From: JAPLST01 sp964397565
GTDB lineage: Bacteria; Auribacterota; UBA3054; JAPLST01
Direction: 5' to 3'
Assembly (NCBI GenBank): GCA_964397565.1
Contig: CAYNJC010000005.1
Coordinates: 62,001 to 126,000, forward strand
Length of the DNA stretch: 64,000 bases
Made by a program: the position numbers and the translations under genes. Under the pieces are notes generated by a model. It had not been told where the DNA came from and ran no database searches. It saw only the letters and a program-made list of their open reading frames with translations. This document shows positions 8,060 through 16,004 of the stretch, one piece after another. Position 1 is the first letter of the stretch, and every line of letters starts with the position of its first letter.

Positions 8060-9318
8060 GGGTCTTTGCCAGTGTGTTCATGCAACGTCCAGGCGAAGTG
8101 AAGCTGGTCAAGGAGGTCTATTTGGCGCTGGGTGAGCGGCTTTGCATTGTGGGCTTTGCCGGCGCGGACGAGGCGCTGGCGGTGGACCCAGGCGCCGAGT
8201 GCGAGATCGGGTGGATACTCGTGCGGAATGAGGGTATGGCCGTAGCGCTGATAGTAGGCGGCGAGGCGCTGGTACATTTCGAGCCACGGGTCGCGAGCAG
8301 GATGGCCGGCGACGGCATCGAGTTGTGCGATGAGTGCGTCAAGCCGGTCGCGGAGTGGGCCGGGCGCATCGCGCCGGGCCTCGATGTAAGCAAAGCCGTG
8401 TGACACGGCCGTGCTGCCGATCCCGCCGAACTGGCGGCCGATTTCCAGGCGCGAGAGGCGGCCGGCGGCGTAGGTGACGGCGGCCCAGAAGAGGACGTGG
8501 CGCGCTTCGCCAAGCGGGCCGCTGCGGTGCCGCGTGAGTAGTACGTCGGAAGCAATACCATAACTGCTGGCAACGGCATTGAGTACAAGATCGAGCGGCA
8601 GGGCCTCGACGCGGCGACGCTTGGGCGCGGCACTGCTGTCTTTGCGGCCGGCGATGCCGAGGGCCGAAGTGATGGCACGGGCAAAGTCTTCACTGCCAAG
8701 AATGCTGCCGGCGATGAGGCGGCTGTACGGGTCGAATTCTTTGAGCAGGCCGTGACGGACATAGCGGGCATACTTGGCCTGTTGCTCTGCGGGTGTGTCG
8801 CCGAAATCGGCCAGGATGGTGCTGGAGGTGAGCGGCCATGCGGACGGTTCGAGGCCGATGTAGGCGCGGTAGCTGCTCCACGGAAAGGTGCGCAGCGCCG
8901 CGAGGCGCTGGCGGGCGGGGGCCGTGCGCAGGTCGTGATAGCGGGCGATGTTCAGGTGGATGTAGCGCGAGAGTTCGTGGCTGTATTGCTGGGAGTCAAT
9001 GACGATGGCTTTGTAGCGGTCTTGGAAGATGTGGCCGACGCGGTCGTGGCGGGCGTTGTAATGTTTGATGAATTTGTTCTGGAAGCGCTGCATAAAGGCG
9101 CCGAGATTGGCCTCGCGGGTGACCAACAGGAGATGGAAATGATTGGGCATCAGGGCATAGGCATGCACCGCGGCGTTGAACAGTTCGCTGGATTCGAAAA
9201 GGAGGTCGAGGAACAGGCGGCGGTCGTCATCGTCATGGAAGACGGTGCGTTTCTCGTTGCCACGGTTGTAGACGTGGTACCAGAAATGCGGGCCTTCAAT
9301 CCGAAGCGGGCGCGCCAT
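8056..9318 (-). CDS. REP-associated tyrosine transposase (RAYT) with DnaA-like and helicase-associated C-terminal domains
   Basis: 420 residues. Residues 1 to about 150 are a Y1_Tnp/HUH domain: the start MARPLRIEGPHFWYHVYNRGN, the metal-binding HUH motif PNHFHLLL (His60, His62) and a candidate catalytic tyrosine at Tyr87 before GHIFQDRYKA. Around 230-330 is a helical region with a DnaA C-terminal-like helix-turn-helix (LSRLEIGRQFGGIGSTAVSHG). The last ~75 residues (DPWLEMYQRLAAYYQRYGH, LGAWVHRQR, LTQRQIDLLDQLHFAW) match the helicase-associated HA repeat. Known RAYTs nick and move single-stranded REP sequences. The start ATG 9318 has no clear RBS, and an IS insertion 46 bp upstream may have removed its promoter. 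Confidence 0.88.
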   Translation of the reverse strand: MARPLRIEGPHFWYHVYNRGNEKRTVFHDDDDRRLFLDLLFESSELFNAAVHAYALMPNHFHLLLVTREANLGAFMQRFQNKFIKHYNARHDRVGHIFQDRYKAIVIDSQQYSHELSRYIHLNIARYHDLRTAPARQRLAALRTFPWSSYRAYIGLEPSAWPLTSSTILADFGDTPAEQQAKYARYVRHGLLKEFDPYSRLIAGSILGSEDFARAITSALGIAGRKDSSAAPKRRRVEALPLDLVLNAVASSYGIASDVLLTRHRSGPLGEARHVLFWAAVTYAAGRLSRLEIGRQFGGIGSTAVSHGFAYIEARRDAPGPLRDRLDALIAQLDAVAGHPARDPWLEMYQRLAAYYQRYGHTLIPHEYPPDLALGAWVHRQRLVRAGKAHNAKPLTQRQIDLLDQLHFAWTLHEHTGKDP

Positions 9319-9355
9319 GGAAAACCAAGTTGTGAAGCGAGCAAAACTGCATTAC

Positions 9356-9364
9356 AACTGATCT
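9356..9364. repeat. Left target-site duplication of the IS4-family element
   Basis: AACTGATCT, directly abutting the left inverted repeat and identical to 10687-10695. Confidence 0.92.
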
Positions 9365-10686
9365 CAATACTGTCCGGTTATAAGTTTGGCAATTCCAGTT
9401 GGTTAACGAAATTGGACTCATTTTGATTAGCAGAAATATGCGTAAGTGCTTCTGCAATAGACACTTGTTCGAACACGCTGACGCTCAGGTACTGCAGCAG
9501 TGTATAGAGACTCACCGGCAGGCCGAGACGCTTCTTCAAGATGGCCACCAAGACATACGTGGCGATGGCGATCCACAGCTGTATCTTGACCGCATTGGGC
9601 GAGGTGCCGAAGAATCGCTTGATGCGCAAGTGCTGCTTGACCCAACGAAAAAAGATTTCGATGTCCCAACGTTTGCGATACAAGTCCGCTACCGTCACCG
9701 CCGGCAGCGCAAAGTAATTGGTGAGAAACGCGACGTATTTGTTGCGTTTCGCGTCGAACACGGTCACCTTGCGCAGTGGATCGGGATACGCATGCCGCGA
9801 GGGAGGGCTGGTCAACAAAATCGTTTGATCGCCACGCACGCCGGTCGCTCTGTCGAGGGGACGCGCGCCGATGCGCTTGCAGGCCAGATTGTGTTTGGCG
9901 CGGATGATAAAATGTGCGCCGGCGCGATGAATACGAAACAGCCGTTCGAAATCCATGTAGCCGCGGTCCATGACATACACCGCCTGCGGCAGGGGCGTCA
10001 GTATGTCGAGCATGGTAACGTCGTGCACACTGCCCTCGGTCACCCAGATACAGGCCGGAATAGCACCGCGCAGATCGAGCAGCGTATGCATCTTGACCGC
10101 ACTGGTGGTCGTGCGAAACGTTGCCCACGGAAACAATGTCAGACACAGATCGATCAGCGTCGAGTCGAACGCAAAGACAGGTTCCGTGACATCGACACCA
10201 AGATCCTCGTTGATATAGAACCGCTTGGCAATCGCGATCAGCTCCCGTGCCAGATCGGCGAACACACGCCAGTCGCGTTGCTCGTTCGCATCTGCCAGCG
10301 TGCTCTTCCGCACCGGGCCGCGAATGCCCATGTGATACAGTTTGTGCCCGTGTGCCATCAGGCAGGTGACGATGTCGCGCAGACTCTCGCGCCCGGTCAA
10401 CTGCGCAAACGCCATGCAATAGAACTGGCTGAGGCACGAGAAGTGGCGCATGCGGTAGTCCCCTTGATAGCGCCGGACACATTCGTTGAACTGATACCAC
10501 GGCAGACACTCCATAAGCTGGGCGAACACAATCTTGCCGGCATGCATAGCGCGCTCCTTGCTGGTGACCAGAAAGAGCATTATCGTACCGGCCTGATTTC
10601 AAATCGTCAAGTGATTTCATCTGGCTGCAACTCAGTATTCATGAGGCATTCGCCGCATTAGCCTGTTTCTTAACCGGACAGTATTG
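9365..10686. mobile_element. Intact IS4-family insertion sequence (1322 bp)
   Basis: Terminal inverted repeats CAATACTGTCCGGTTA at 9365-9380 and its exact complement at 10671-10686 enclose one transposase gene. A perfect 9-bp direct repeat AACTGATCT flanks both ends, so the insertion looks recent. It lies between the RAYT start and the 3' end of the CotH gene; the right end of the IS now provides the stop codon of the CotH frame. Confidence 0.93.
9378..10547 (-). CDS. IS4-family transposase
   Basis: 389 residues from ATG 10547, chosen because AAGGAG lies 6 bp upstream; the frame extends a further 11 codons without such a site. The N-terminus (FAQLMECLPWYQFNECVRRY) is the DUF4372-type domain. 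The DDE acidic residues sit in VFAFDSTLIDL, YVMDRGYMDF and the glutamate of YRKRWDIEIFFRWVKQHL, which is the Y-R-E-K signature of IS4 transposases. The stop codon lies in the left inverted repeat. The gene appears full length and probably active. Confidence 0.93.
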   Translation of the reverse strand: MHAGKIVFAQLMECLPWYQFNECVRRYQGDYRMRHFSCLSQFYCMAFAQLTGRESLRDIVTCLMAHGHKLYHMGIRGPVRKSTLADANEQRDWRVFADLARELIAIAKRFYINEDLGVDVTEPVFAFDSTLIDLCLTLFPWATFRTTTSAVKMHTLLDLRGAIPACIWVTEGSVHDVTMLDILTPLPQAVYVMDRGYMDFERLFRIHRAGAHFIIRAKHNLACKRIGARPLDRATGVRGDQTILLTSPPSRHAYPDPLRKVTVFDAKRNKYVAFLTNYFALPAVTVADLYRKRWDIEIFFRWVKQHLRIKRFFGTSPNAVKIQLWIAIATYVLVAILKKRLGLPVSLYTLLQYLSVSVFEQVSIAEALTHISANQNESNFVNQLELPNL

Positions 10687-13600
10687 AACTGATCTATAAT
10701 AACATGGTGCAGGTGTTCGTGTCAAATGTGTTTGGGAATGCTGGTGGCGCGGGGGCGATTTCTTAAGTGCTAAAACCGCGCCAGGCACCTCGGCAGGGCA
10801 CCTCGGCAGCAGCCACCGCCGCGCCGCAAGTGCCAAGACGCCGACCAGCAGTGCCGCGCCCAGCGGCTCGGGCACCGGCGCGAACCACGCGCTCACGGTC
10901 ATGGCGCCGGTCGGCACCAATGCCAGCACGGTGTTCGTCGCCGTGTACATCGGTGCGTCCGCCGGACTGATACTCCAGTTCACAAAGCGCGCGTCGGTGT
11001 GCGGCACCGCCGCAAGCGTCATCGGGAAATTTTGGAAATAGATGCCGGTCCAGGGATACGGGACGCGTGCCACACCCGGGGTGTTGCTTTCAAGATCAAT
11101 CGTGTTGACCCGCACATGCCCGAACGCGGGATCATTCACCTCCACACTGATGTTCTGCTGGCCGGCGATGCCAAAGAAATCGCGCAGGTGCTGGCGCTGG
11201 TAGGCCGGCCGTTGCCGTGCAAATTCGCACATGACGGCAACTTGGTTGCTCCAATGCGCCATGCTCTCCGGCCGTTGCCAGCGATGAACATGGCGCGGCA
11301 GCTCCGCCGCGATGCCCTGTTGCATTTGCGTGATGATGCCGATCATGCGTTCCGCCACGAAGGTGGTATTCAACAGATCGGCAAAGCGATTGATAAAGTT
11401 GGTTTTGAAGGACGCATTCTGGAGCAAGGTGCGCAACAAGAAGGTGGACCAATCGGGATTCGGCCAGGCCGGGCCATTCGTGGCTGTGGCAAACACCAGC
11501 ATGTTGCTGGCATAATCCATAACGCCGCCGAACAGGCCAAAGCCATGATCCGTGTCAAACAGCATCCAGCGCCAACGGCCGTCATGGCCATACGGGCTTT
11601 GCGGTTGATAGCCCGCCGTGCGCAGGCGCCAATAGCTGATGTTGTTGCCCGGCCAATCGGTGTTCTTGACAAAGATATTGGCAATCTGATAATCGGTGAA
11701 ATTGACCATGTCCATTTGTGTCTGGATATAGTCATAGTGGGCCGACCGGGTCATGTCGTTGGTGCGCATGTAGTCACGCATGGCATTGAAGTGCGCGGCG
11801 TCGCCTTCCTCGACCACGGCGTTGCGGGTCAACAGATCCACCTGGTCTTCATCCACGCCGTAGACGCGCGCCAGATAGTACTTATCGTAGCATTCGCGAA
11901 TGTTGATAAGGCCCCAGTACTCGCCGTTGATGAAATGGACGGCCGGCCGGTACGCTTGGGTGTCGAAATGCAATTGGCGCACGATGGCATGGATTGCGGC
12001 GTCACGAAACAGCGTATGCCAGAAGTCGTTACCGGAATTGCGCAACATCAGCCGTTTGAAATGGTCCTCCGATAGTTCATGAAAAAAGGCATGGTCGAGG
12101 GTCGCGTTGCCATATTCACTGCGGGCATACATGCGCAAGGCTTTCAGGCGATCCCAGCGCGTTACCCCGCCGTGAATCCGCAGGCCGATGTTCTGACTGA
12201 GCACGGCGCGGGTTGCATTGGTCTCGAAAAACGCCAGATGCGCCGGCCGTTCCCAGGCATCGCCGCGCATATGGTAATTGCCGGAACCATAAGGATTGTT
12301 CATGGCATAGTTGGCGCCGGGCGTGTAGATGCCCGTGTAAAAATCGTAGAGCTGGTTTTCCTGCATGGTCACGGCAATGACTGGCAGTGTGAAATCATTG
12401 CCGGCGGTTGCGACAAAATAGGTGTGGGTTGCCACGGCCGGCAGCAACGCGCCCGCCTTGAATACCTTGGCCCGCACCACCATGCCTTTGCGCACCGGGC
12501 TGGGCGGGATGTACTGGTGCGTGGGAAAGGTAGTGGCGATCTTGGTCAACGTGTCCGGTTCGGCCGAGCGGTCATAAATCGCGAGCGGGACGATGTTGGT
12601 AGATGAACGATAGCTGCGATAGAGCGCCGCACCGTTGGGGTCACCCGCCTTGACCGGATAATAGTTTTTGTACATGTAGCTGGTGCCGCCCACGTTATTG
12701 AGCGCCGGTTCGGAACCATCCACGGTATACACAATGACGGCAGCCGGGTCGGGGTGGGCCAGCGTCAGGGTGAAGGCGTTGGTGTAGAAGCCGCCGGGGT
12801 GGGAGAATTGCACCGGCGCGAGAATCGTGGCGTAGGCCGTTGTGGCATTCGCGGCCCACGGCGTGGGCATATCGAAGTAGAACCAGTTGGTGCTGCCATC
12901 CGCGCTGCGCCCGCGCGAGATATCACTCGGCATCGCCGTGGGCGCCAACTCGTCGATGCGCACGCCATCCGGTGACGTCAAGACGACTTCTTCACCCGCG
13001 GCGGCGATCGAGAAATTCGCATGCAACGACGGTCTTTGCACCGTCGCGCGCAATGCCAGATCAAAGGCCAGATCGCTGCTGGCCGGATGCTGCTGGTGCA
13101 GCGCCACGGCCAGCACGTTCTGCCCGGTCACCAGCGCGCCCGAGGCCATCGTGTGGTTGGTCCACGCCGGCCACGTGCCAATCCAGGTCAGCGTGCGGGT
13201 TTGATACGTCAGCGCCCCACTCGGCAGATTCTCGCGCGCGAGTTCCGTCCCGTTCAAGTAGACGACCGCACCGTCATCCAGCCACAGCCGCAGTTGCAGC
13301 GGCTCGGGCGCGACGGGAGCCTGCATCGTGAAGGTGTGGCGAAAATAGGTCGTGATATGCTTGTTGGTGGCATCGCCTCCGAAACTTATAGTGGTGGCCA
13401 CATAATTTGACTGCGGGCCGTAACCCAGCGGCGCTGGCCCGCTGTTCCATGCCGTGTCGTCATAGTCCGGCAGCCGCCAGGCATCGCCCAGATCCTGCCC
13501 CAGATCGTGATAGCGCCACGCCGCACCCGCCGCCACAACTTCCTGCTCCGTCGCCACGGTCGTATTCGTGCGCAGCTTGCCCGAGGCCCACACCAGCAGA

Positions 13601-13905
13601 TACTCACCGGCGCCGATCTGGGTTCCGATCGGAAACAGCCACTTGAACGGCTTGCTGTAATTATCCGACAAACCCCAGCCACCCAAATCCACCGGCACAG
13701 GCCCCTCGTTATACAACTCAATCCAGTCTGAATAATCGCCGTCTTCATCTGCGATCGTGGCGTTATTCGCGGCCATGACCTCGTTGAGCCGCACGGCGCC
13801 GGCCCGGCCCGCCAGCACCGCCATCCCAAGCAGCACCGCCGCCAGCACCTGCCACGGCATGATATGCCGCGCGCTACCGCTGCTGCTCTGAACACCGGAG
13901 ATCAT
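10639..13905 (-). CDS. CotH-like, lamin-tail and PEP-CTERM secreted protein
   Basis: 1088 residues. The signal peptide is MPWQVLAAVLLGMAVLAG, in frame 15 codons after ATG 13905. A lamin-tail domain follows (VRLNEVMAANNATI, DWIELYNEGP, LGGWGLSDN). Near the middle is a chitobiase-like C-terminal fragment (VIVYTVDGSEP). The CotH atypical kinase-like part runs from about residue 530 to 800 (GLRIHGGVTRWDRLKALRMYA, LMLRNSGNDFW, INGEYWGLINIRECYDKYY, WRWMLFDTDHGFGLFG). A PEP-CTERM signal (VPEPLGAALLVGVLALAARRWLLPR) stands about 46 residues before the end. Residues after it come from REP e and the IS end, so the native stop has been lost. The role is probably a surface scaffold or modification protein. 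Confidence 0.85.
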   Translation of the reverse strand: MISGVQSSSGSARHIMPWQVLAAVLLGMAVLAGRAGAVRLNEVMAANNATIADEDGDYSDWIELYNEGPVPVDLGGWGLSDNYSKPFKWLFPIGTQIGAGEYLLVWASGKLRTNTTVATEQEVVAAGAAWRYHDLGQDLGDAWRLPDYDDTAWNSGPAPLGYGPQSNYVATTISFGGDATNKHITTYFRHTFTMQAPVAPEPLQLRLWLDDGAVVYLNGTELARENLPSGALTYQTRTLTWIGTWPAWTNHTMASGALVTGQNVLAVALHQQHPASSDLAFDLALRATVQRPSLHANFSIAAAGEEVVLTSPDGVRIDELAPTAMPSDISRGRSADGSTNWFYFDMPTPWAANATTAYATILAPVQFSHPGGFYTNAFTLTLAHPDPAAVIVYTVDGSEPALNNVGGTSYMYKNYYPVKAGDPNGAALYRSYRSSTNIVPLAIYDRSAEPDTLTKIATTFPTHQYIPPSPVRKGMVVRAKVFKAGALLPAVATHTYFVATAGNDFTLPVIAVTMQENQLYDFYTGIYTPGANYAMNNPYGSGNYHMRGDAWERPAHLAFFETNATRAVLSQNIGLRIHGGVTRWDRLKALRMYARSEYGNATLDHAFFHELSEDHFKRLMLRNSGNDFWHTLFRDAAIHAIVRQLHFDTQAYRPAVHFINGEYWGLINIRECYDKYYLARVYGVDEDQVDLLTRNAVVEEGDAAHFNAMRDYMRTNDMTRSAHYDYIQTQMDMVNFTDYQIANIFVKNTDWPGNNISYWRLRTAGYQPQSPYGHDGRWRWMLFDTDHGFGLFGGVMDYASNMLVFATATNGPAWPNPDWSTFLLRTLLQNASFKTNFINRFADLLNTTFVAERMIGIITQMQQGIAAELPRHVHRWQRPESMAHWSNQVAVMCEFARQRPAYQRQHLRDFFGIAGQQNISVEVNDPAFGHVRVNTIDLESNTPGVARVPYPWTGIYFQNFPMTLAAVPHTDARFVNWSISPADAPMYTATNTVLALVPTGAMTVSAWFAPVPEPLGAALLVGVLALAARRWLLPRCPAEVPGAVLALKKSPPRHQHSQTHLTRTPAPCYYRSVQYCPVKKQANAANAS
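10687..10695. repeat. Right target-site duplication of the IS4-family element
   Basis: AACTGATCT, directly abutting the right inverted repeat. Confidence 0.92.
10762..10788 (+). repeat. REP-like sequence e with 13-bp flank duplication
   Basis: CTTAAGTGCTAAAACC then GCGCCAGGCAC. Just after it, CAGGGCACCTCGG repeats the CAGGCACCTCGG at the REP edge, a 13-bp tandem pair parallel to the 15-bp array at REP b. It lies in the 3' end of the CotH gene. Confidence 0.8.
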
Positions 13906-13923
13906 GGACTATGATAGCATGTT

Positions 13924-13946
13924 CAATCGACAAAAAATGTCGATTG
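13924..13946. repeat. 23-bp palindrome, copy 2, upstream of the CotH gene
   Basis: CAATCGACA, 5 A, TGTCGATTG, located 19-41 bp before the CotH start and overlapping where its promoter should lie (a TATCAT -10-like box is between it and the start). It could act as an operator here, although copy 1 lies between convergent 3' ends. Confidence 0.75.
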
Positions 13947-13970
13947 AGCCGGCCTGCCGAGAATCCCAAC

Positions 13971-14009
13971 GTTCAATGTTGAGCGTTCGATGTTGAATGT
14001 TCAATGTTT
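13971..14009. repeat. Degenerate word repeat (TTCAATGTT type)
   Basis: Consecutive variants of TTCAATGTTGAGCG, TTCGATGTTGAATG and TTCAATG between the CotH promoter region and the 3' end of the ThuA-like gene. Confidence 0.7.
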
Positions 14010-14035
14010 CTCTGTTGGGTTGCATCGTCGCGCTC

Positions 14036-14680
14036 TCAGAGCTGCTTAGCACTCCAGTGAATGCCGCGCTGCAGAATTTCGCGGAAGACCAGATTCGCCC
14101 ATGCGAGCTGGTCGTGCCCGGGCTGGAAACAAAACACGCGCGCCTGCTTGAACGTGCGCGTCCAGGCCATGGCGTGCATGCTCTTGGGATGCTCGGCCGT
14201 GAAGAGCACCTGGCTGGTTGCATCCGGCTCGGCCATCGTGTAGGTTTCGTCCTTGAAGATGGCCGGTTGCAAGCCAGCGGTAATGGGCGACGCGGCGTTG
14301 GCGACCGGCTGCAATGTGTATTCCTGCTCGGGAAAATACTTGAACGTGCGGGTGGGGATGCCGACCACGTCCGACCAGGTGGCGTTGTCGGGATACGCCA
14401 GCAAGGCGTGGTGCAGCATGACGATGCCCTGCGGTGTCTCGCCCAGTTGCGCGATGGCTGTCTCGAGCGAGTCGCGAAACGGCGCGCTGTCCAGACTCAT
14501 GTTCATGTTGTAAAACAAGAGCACATCGTAGGCGGTGCGCACCTTGCCCCAGTCGAGCGCCCAATTGTCAATCACCTGGGGATAATAATCCACGCCGGGC
14601 AGCGCGCGAAACAGCTCGTGCCACTGCGGCACGGCAAAGGGATGGAATCCTTCGATAACGGCAACTTTGAGCGGCTTCAT
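14036..14680 (-). CDS. ThuA-like domain protein
   Basis: 214 residues starting at ATG 14680 with AAGGAG 6 bp upstream. It begins LKVAVIEGFHPF, then YDVLLFYNM, an IVMLHHALLAYPD turn, and ends with HPKSMHAMAWTRTF and VFCFQPGHDQLAW. This is the class-I glutamine-amidotransferase-like fold of the ThuA/trehalose-utilisation family, including the PITAGLQPAIFKDETYTM motif. There is no signal peptide. It follows the MDR oxidoreductase by 39 bp, so the two probably form one transcript. ThuA proteins are linked to sugar oxidation; a role in 3-keto sugar metabolism is inference. Confidence 0.83.
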   Translation of the reverse strand: MKPLKVAVIEGFHPFAVPQWHELFRALPGVDYYPQVIDNWALDWGKVRTAYDVLLFYNMNMSLDSAPFRDSLETAIAQLGETPQGIVMLHHALLAYPDNATWSDVVGIPTRTFKYFPEQEYTLQPVANAASPITAGLQPAIFKDETYTMAEPDATSQVLFTAEHPKSMHAMAWTRTFKQARVFCFQPGHDQLAWANLVFREILQRGIHWSAKQL

Positions 14681-14719
14681 GTGATCTCCTTGGTATTGGC
14701 TTTGATTCGGTGTTGCCTG

Positions 14720-15664
14720 TCACCAGACGAAGACGGTACCCAACAAGCGGTCCGGCGTGTCGCGCAGGATATCATAAATGGGTTTGCAGTCCGCCACCGG
14801 CACGACATCTTTCAGCAGCGGTTTGATCTTTACTTTGCCGCGCGCCACCAGCCGGCAAAGATTCGCCAGATCGTCATTGTCAAAGTGGCTGTTCTGCATC
14901 ATGGTGATCTCGCGGCCCTGCCCCCAGTTGAACGTGTATTTCACCTCATGCCGCCCGGCGATCCAGACAACGCGCCCGCGCGTCTGGGCCGCCGCAATCA
15001 ACTTGTCTTCCATGCCCGGCACGCCGGCCAGGTCGATCACCACTGCATACGTCGCGTCCTGAATCTCGCGTTGCCAGCCATCGCCCGTCGTGTTCACCGC
15101 GCGCTCGACGGCGCCGATCGCCCGCGCCATCGCCAGCCGCTCCTCGTTCACATCGCAAATGTCCACCCGTGCGCCCATCGCGTCCGCAATTTGCGCCGCC
15201 ACCTGGCCGATGATGCCCGCGCCCACCACCAGCACGCGTTCGCCCATGCGCAGATCGACATGCCGGCAGGTGCGCATCGCCACACTGGTCATGCCAAACA
15301 AGGCCGCCTCGCGCCGGTCCACTTCCGCCGGCAATTTCACATTCAGCCAGTCCTCCTCCAGCACGGCATATTCGACATGATCGCAGCTCGAGTAGATCAC
15401 ATCCCCGATTTTCAACTTGGTCACATCCGGGCCGACGGCGATGACTTCGCCGACATTTTGATAGCCCCACGGCGCCGGCAGGTCTTTGTCGGCGCGCGCA
15501 TAATTGCCGCGGATAAGATCATTGCGCTCCGAGCCGTTGGTCATGCCCGAACACAGCGTGCGGGTCTTGACCTGCTTGCCGACCGGCGCGGCCGGCTCCG
15601 GCACGTCAATCAGGCCTTTCTCGCGCGTGCCATCCGGGCGCAATTGCGTGGCGATTATTTTCAT
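14720..15664 (-). CDS. MDR-superfamily (zinc-type alcohol dehydrogenase-like) oxidoreductase
   Basis: 314 residues from ATG 15664, chosen over more upstream starts because GGGGAA precedes it by a few bases and the family starts there (MKIIATQLRPDG). The Rossmann motif is VLVVGAGIIGQVAAQ followed by VDICDVNEER, suggesting NAD(P) binding. The usual zinc-binding GHE is replaced by GYQNVGEV, and the first ligand region reads CSGMTNGSERN, so catalytic zinc is probably absent or bound differently. It heads a two-gene unit with the ThuA-like protein. A TGGCATAAT site lies 60 bp upstream. Confidence 0.82.
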   Translation of the reverse strand: MKIIATQLRPDGTREKGLIDVPEPAAPVGKQVKTRTLCSGMTNGSERNDLIRGNYARADKDLPAPWGYQNVGEVIAVGPDVTKLKIGDVIYSSCDHVEYAVLEEDWLNVKLPAEVDRREAALFGMTSVAMRTCRHVDLRMGERVLVVGAGIIGQVAAQIADAMGARVDICDVNEERLAMARAIGAVERAVNTTGDGWQREIQDATYAVVIDLAGVPGMEDKLIAAAQTRGRVVWIAGRHEVKYTFNWGQGREITMMQNSHFDNDDLANLCRLVARGKVKIKPLLKDVVPVADCKPIYDILRDTPDRLLGTVFVW

Positions 15665-16004
15665 GCCATTCCCCAAACGGTTATAGAATGTACGGCCGCA
15701 GCTCCATGCCGCACCGATGTACTTGGCATAATCGTGCAGACCAGCGGGGAACCCAGTCCGGCGCGCCCGATGGCCTGCCAACATGACCCAGTGTATCAAA
15801 TACGCCGTGCTAATGCAAGGTGCGTGCGACACCACGCGTGCGGACGCGCGGCGCACGGCACGTTCAGCACACTGCTCGTTGTTTTCTGATTGTGCCACAT
15901 CACCCGTTTGGTTGTCTGCACAAAAGCGCCCGAAATATGTTATACTTTTCCGCAGTGCTTTGAATATCACCCCGATGGCGGGTTAACCCGCGCAGGAGCT
16001 TTGC
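15665..16004. promoter_or_regulatory. Divergent regulatory gap between the MDR gene and the first sulfatase
   Basis: 340 bp without a convincing gene. TGGCATAATCGT at 15724-15735 matches 11 of 12 bases of the direct repeat at the AraC gene. A TGGCACAAT-like site lies in reverse at 15886-15897. TATACT at 15941-15946, preceded at 18 bp by TGCACA, is a weak sigma-70-type promoter for the sulfatase, whose start is preceded by AGGAG. Confidence 0.5.

Noticed and set aside
9399..10661. Open frame antisense to the IS4 transposase
   Set aside because: The minus-strand frame has the DDE and YREK motifs and a good RBS; the plus-strand frame has neither.
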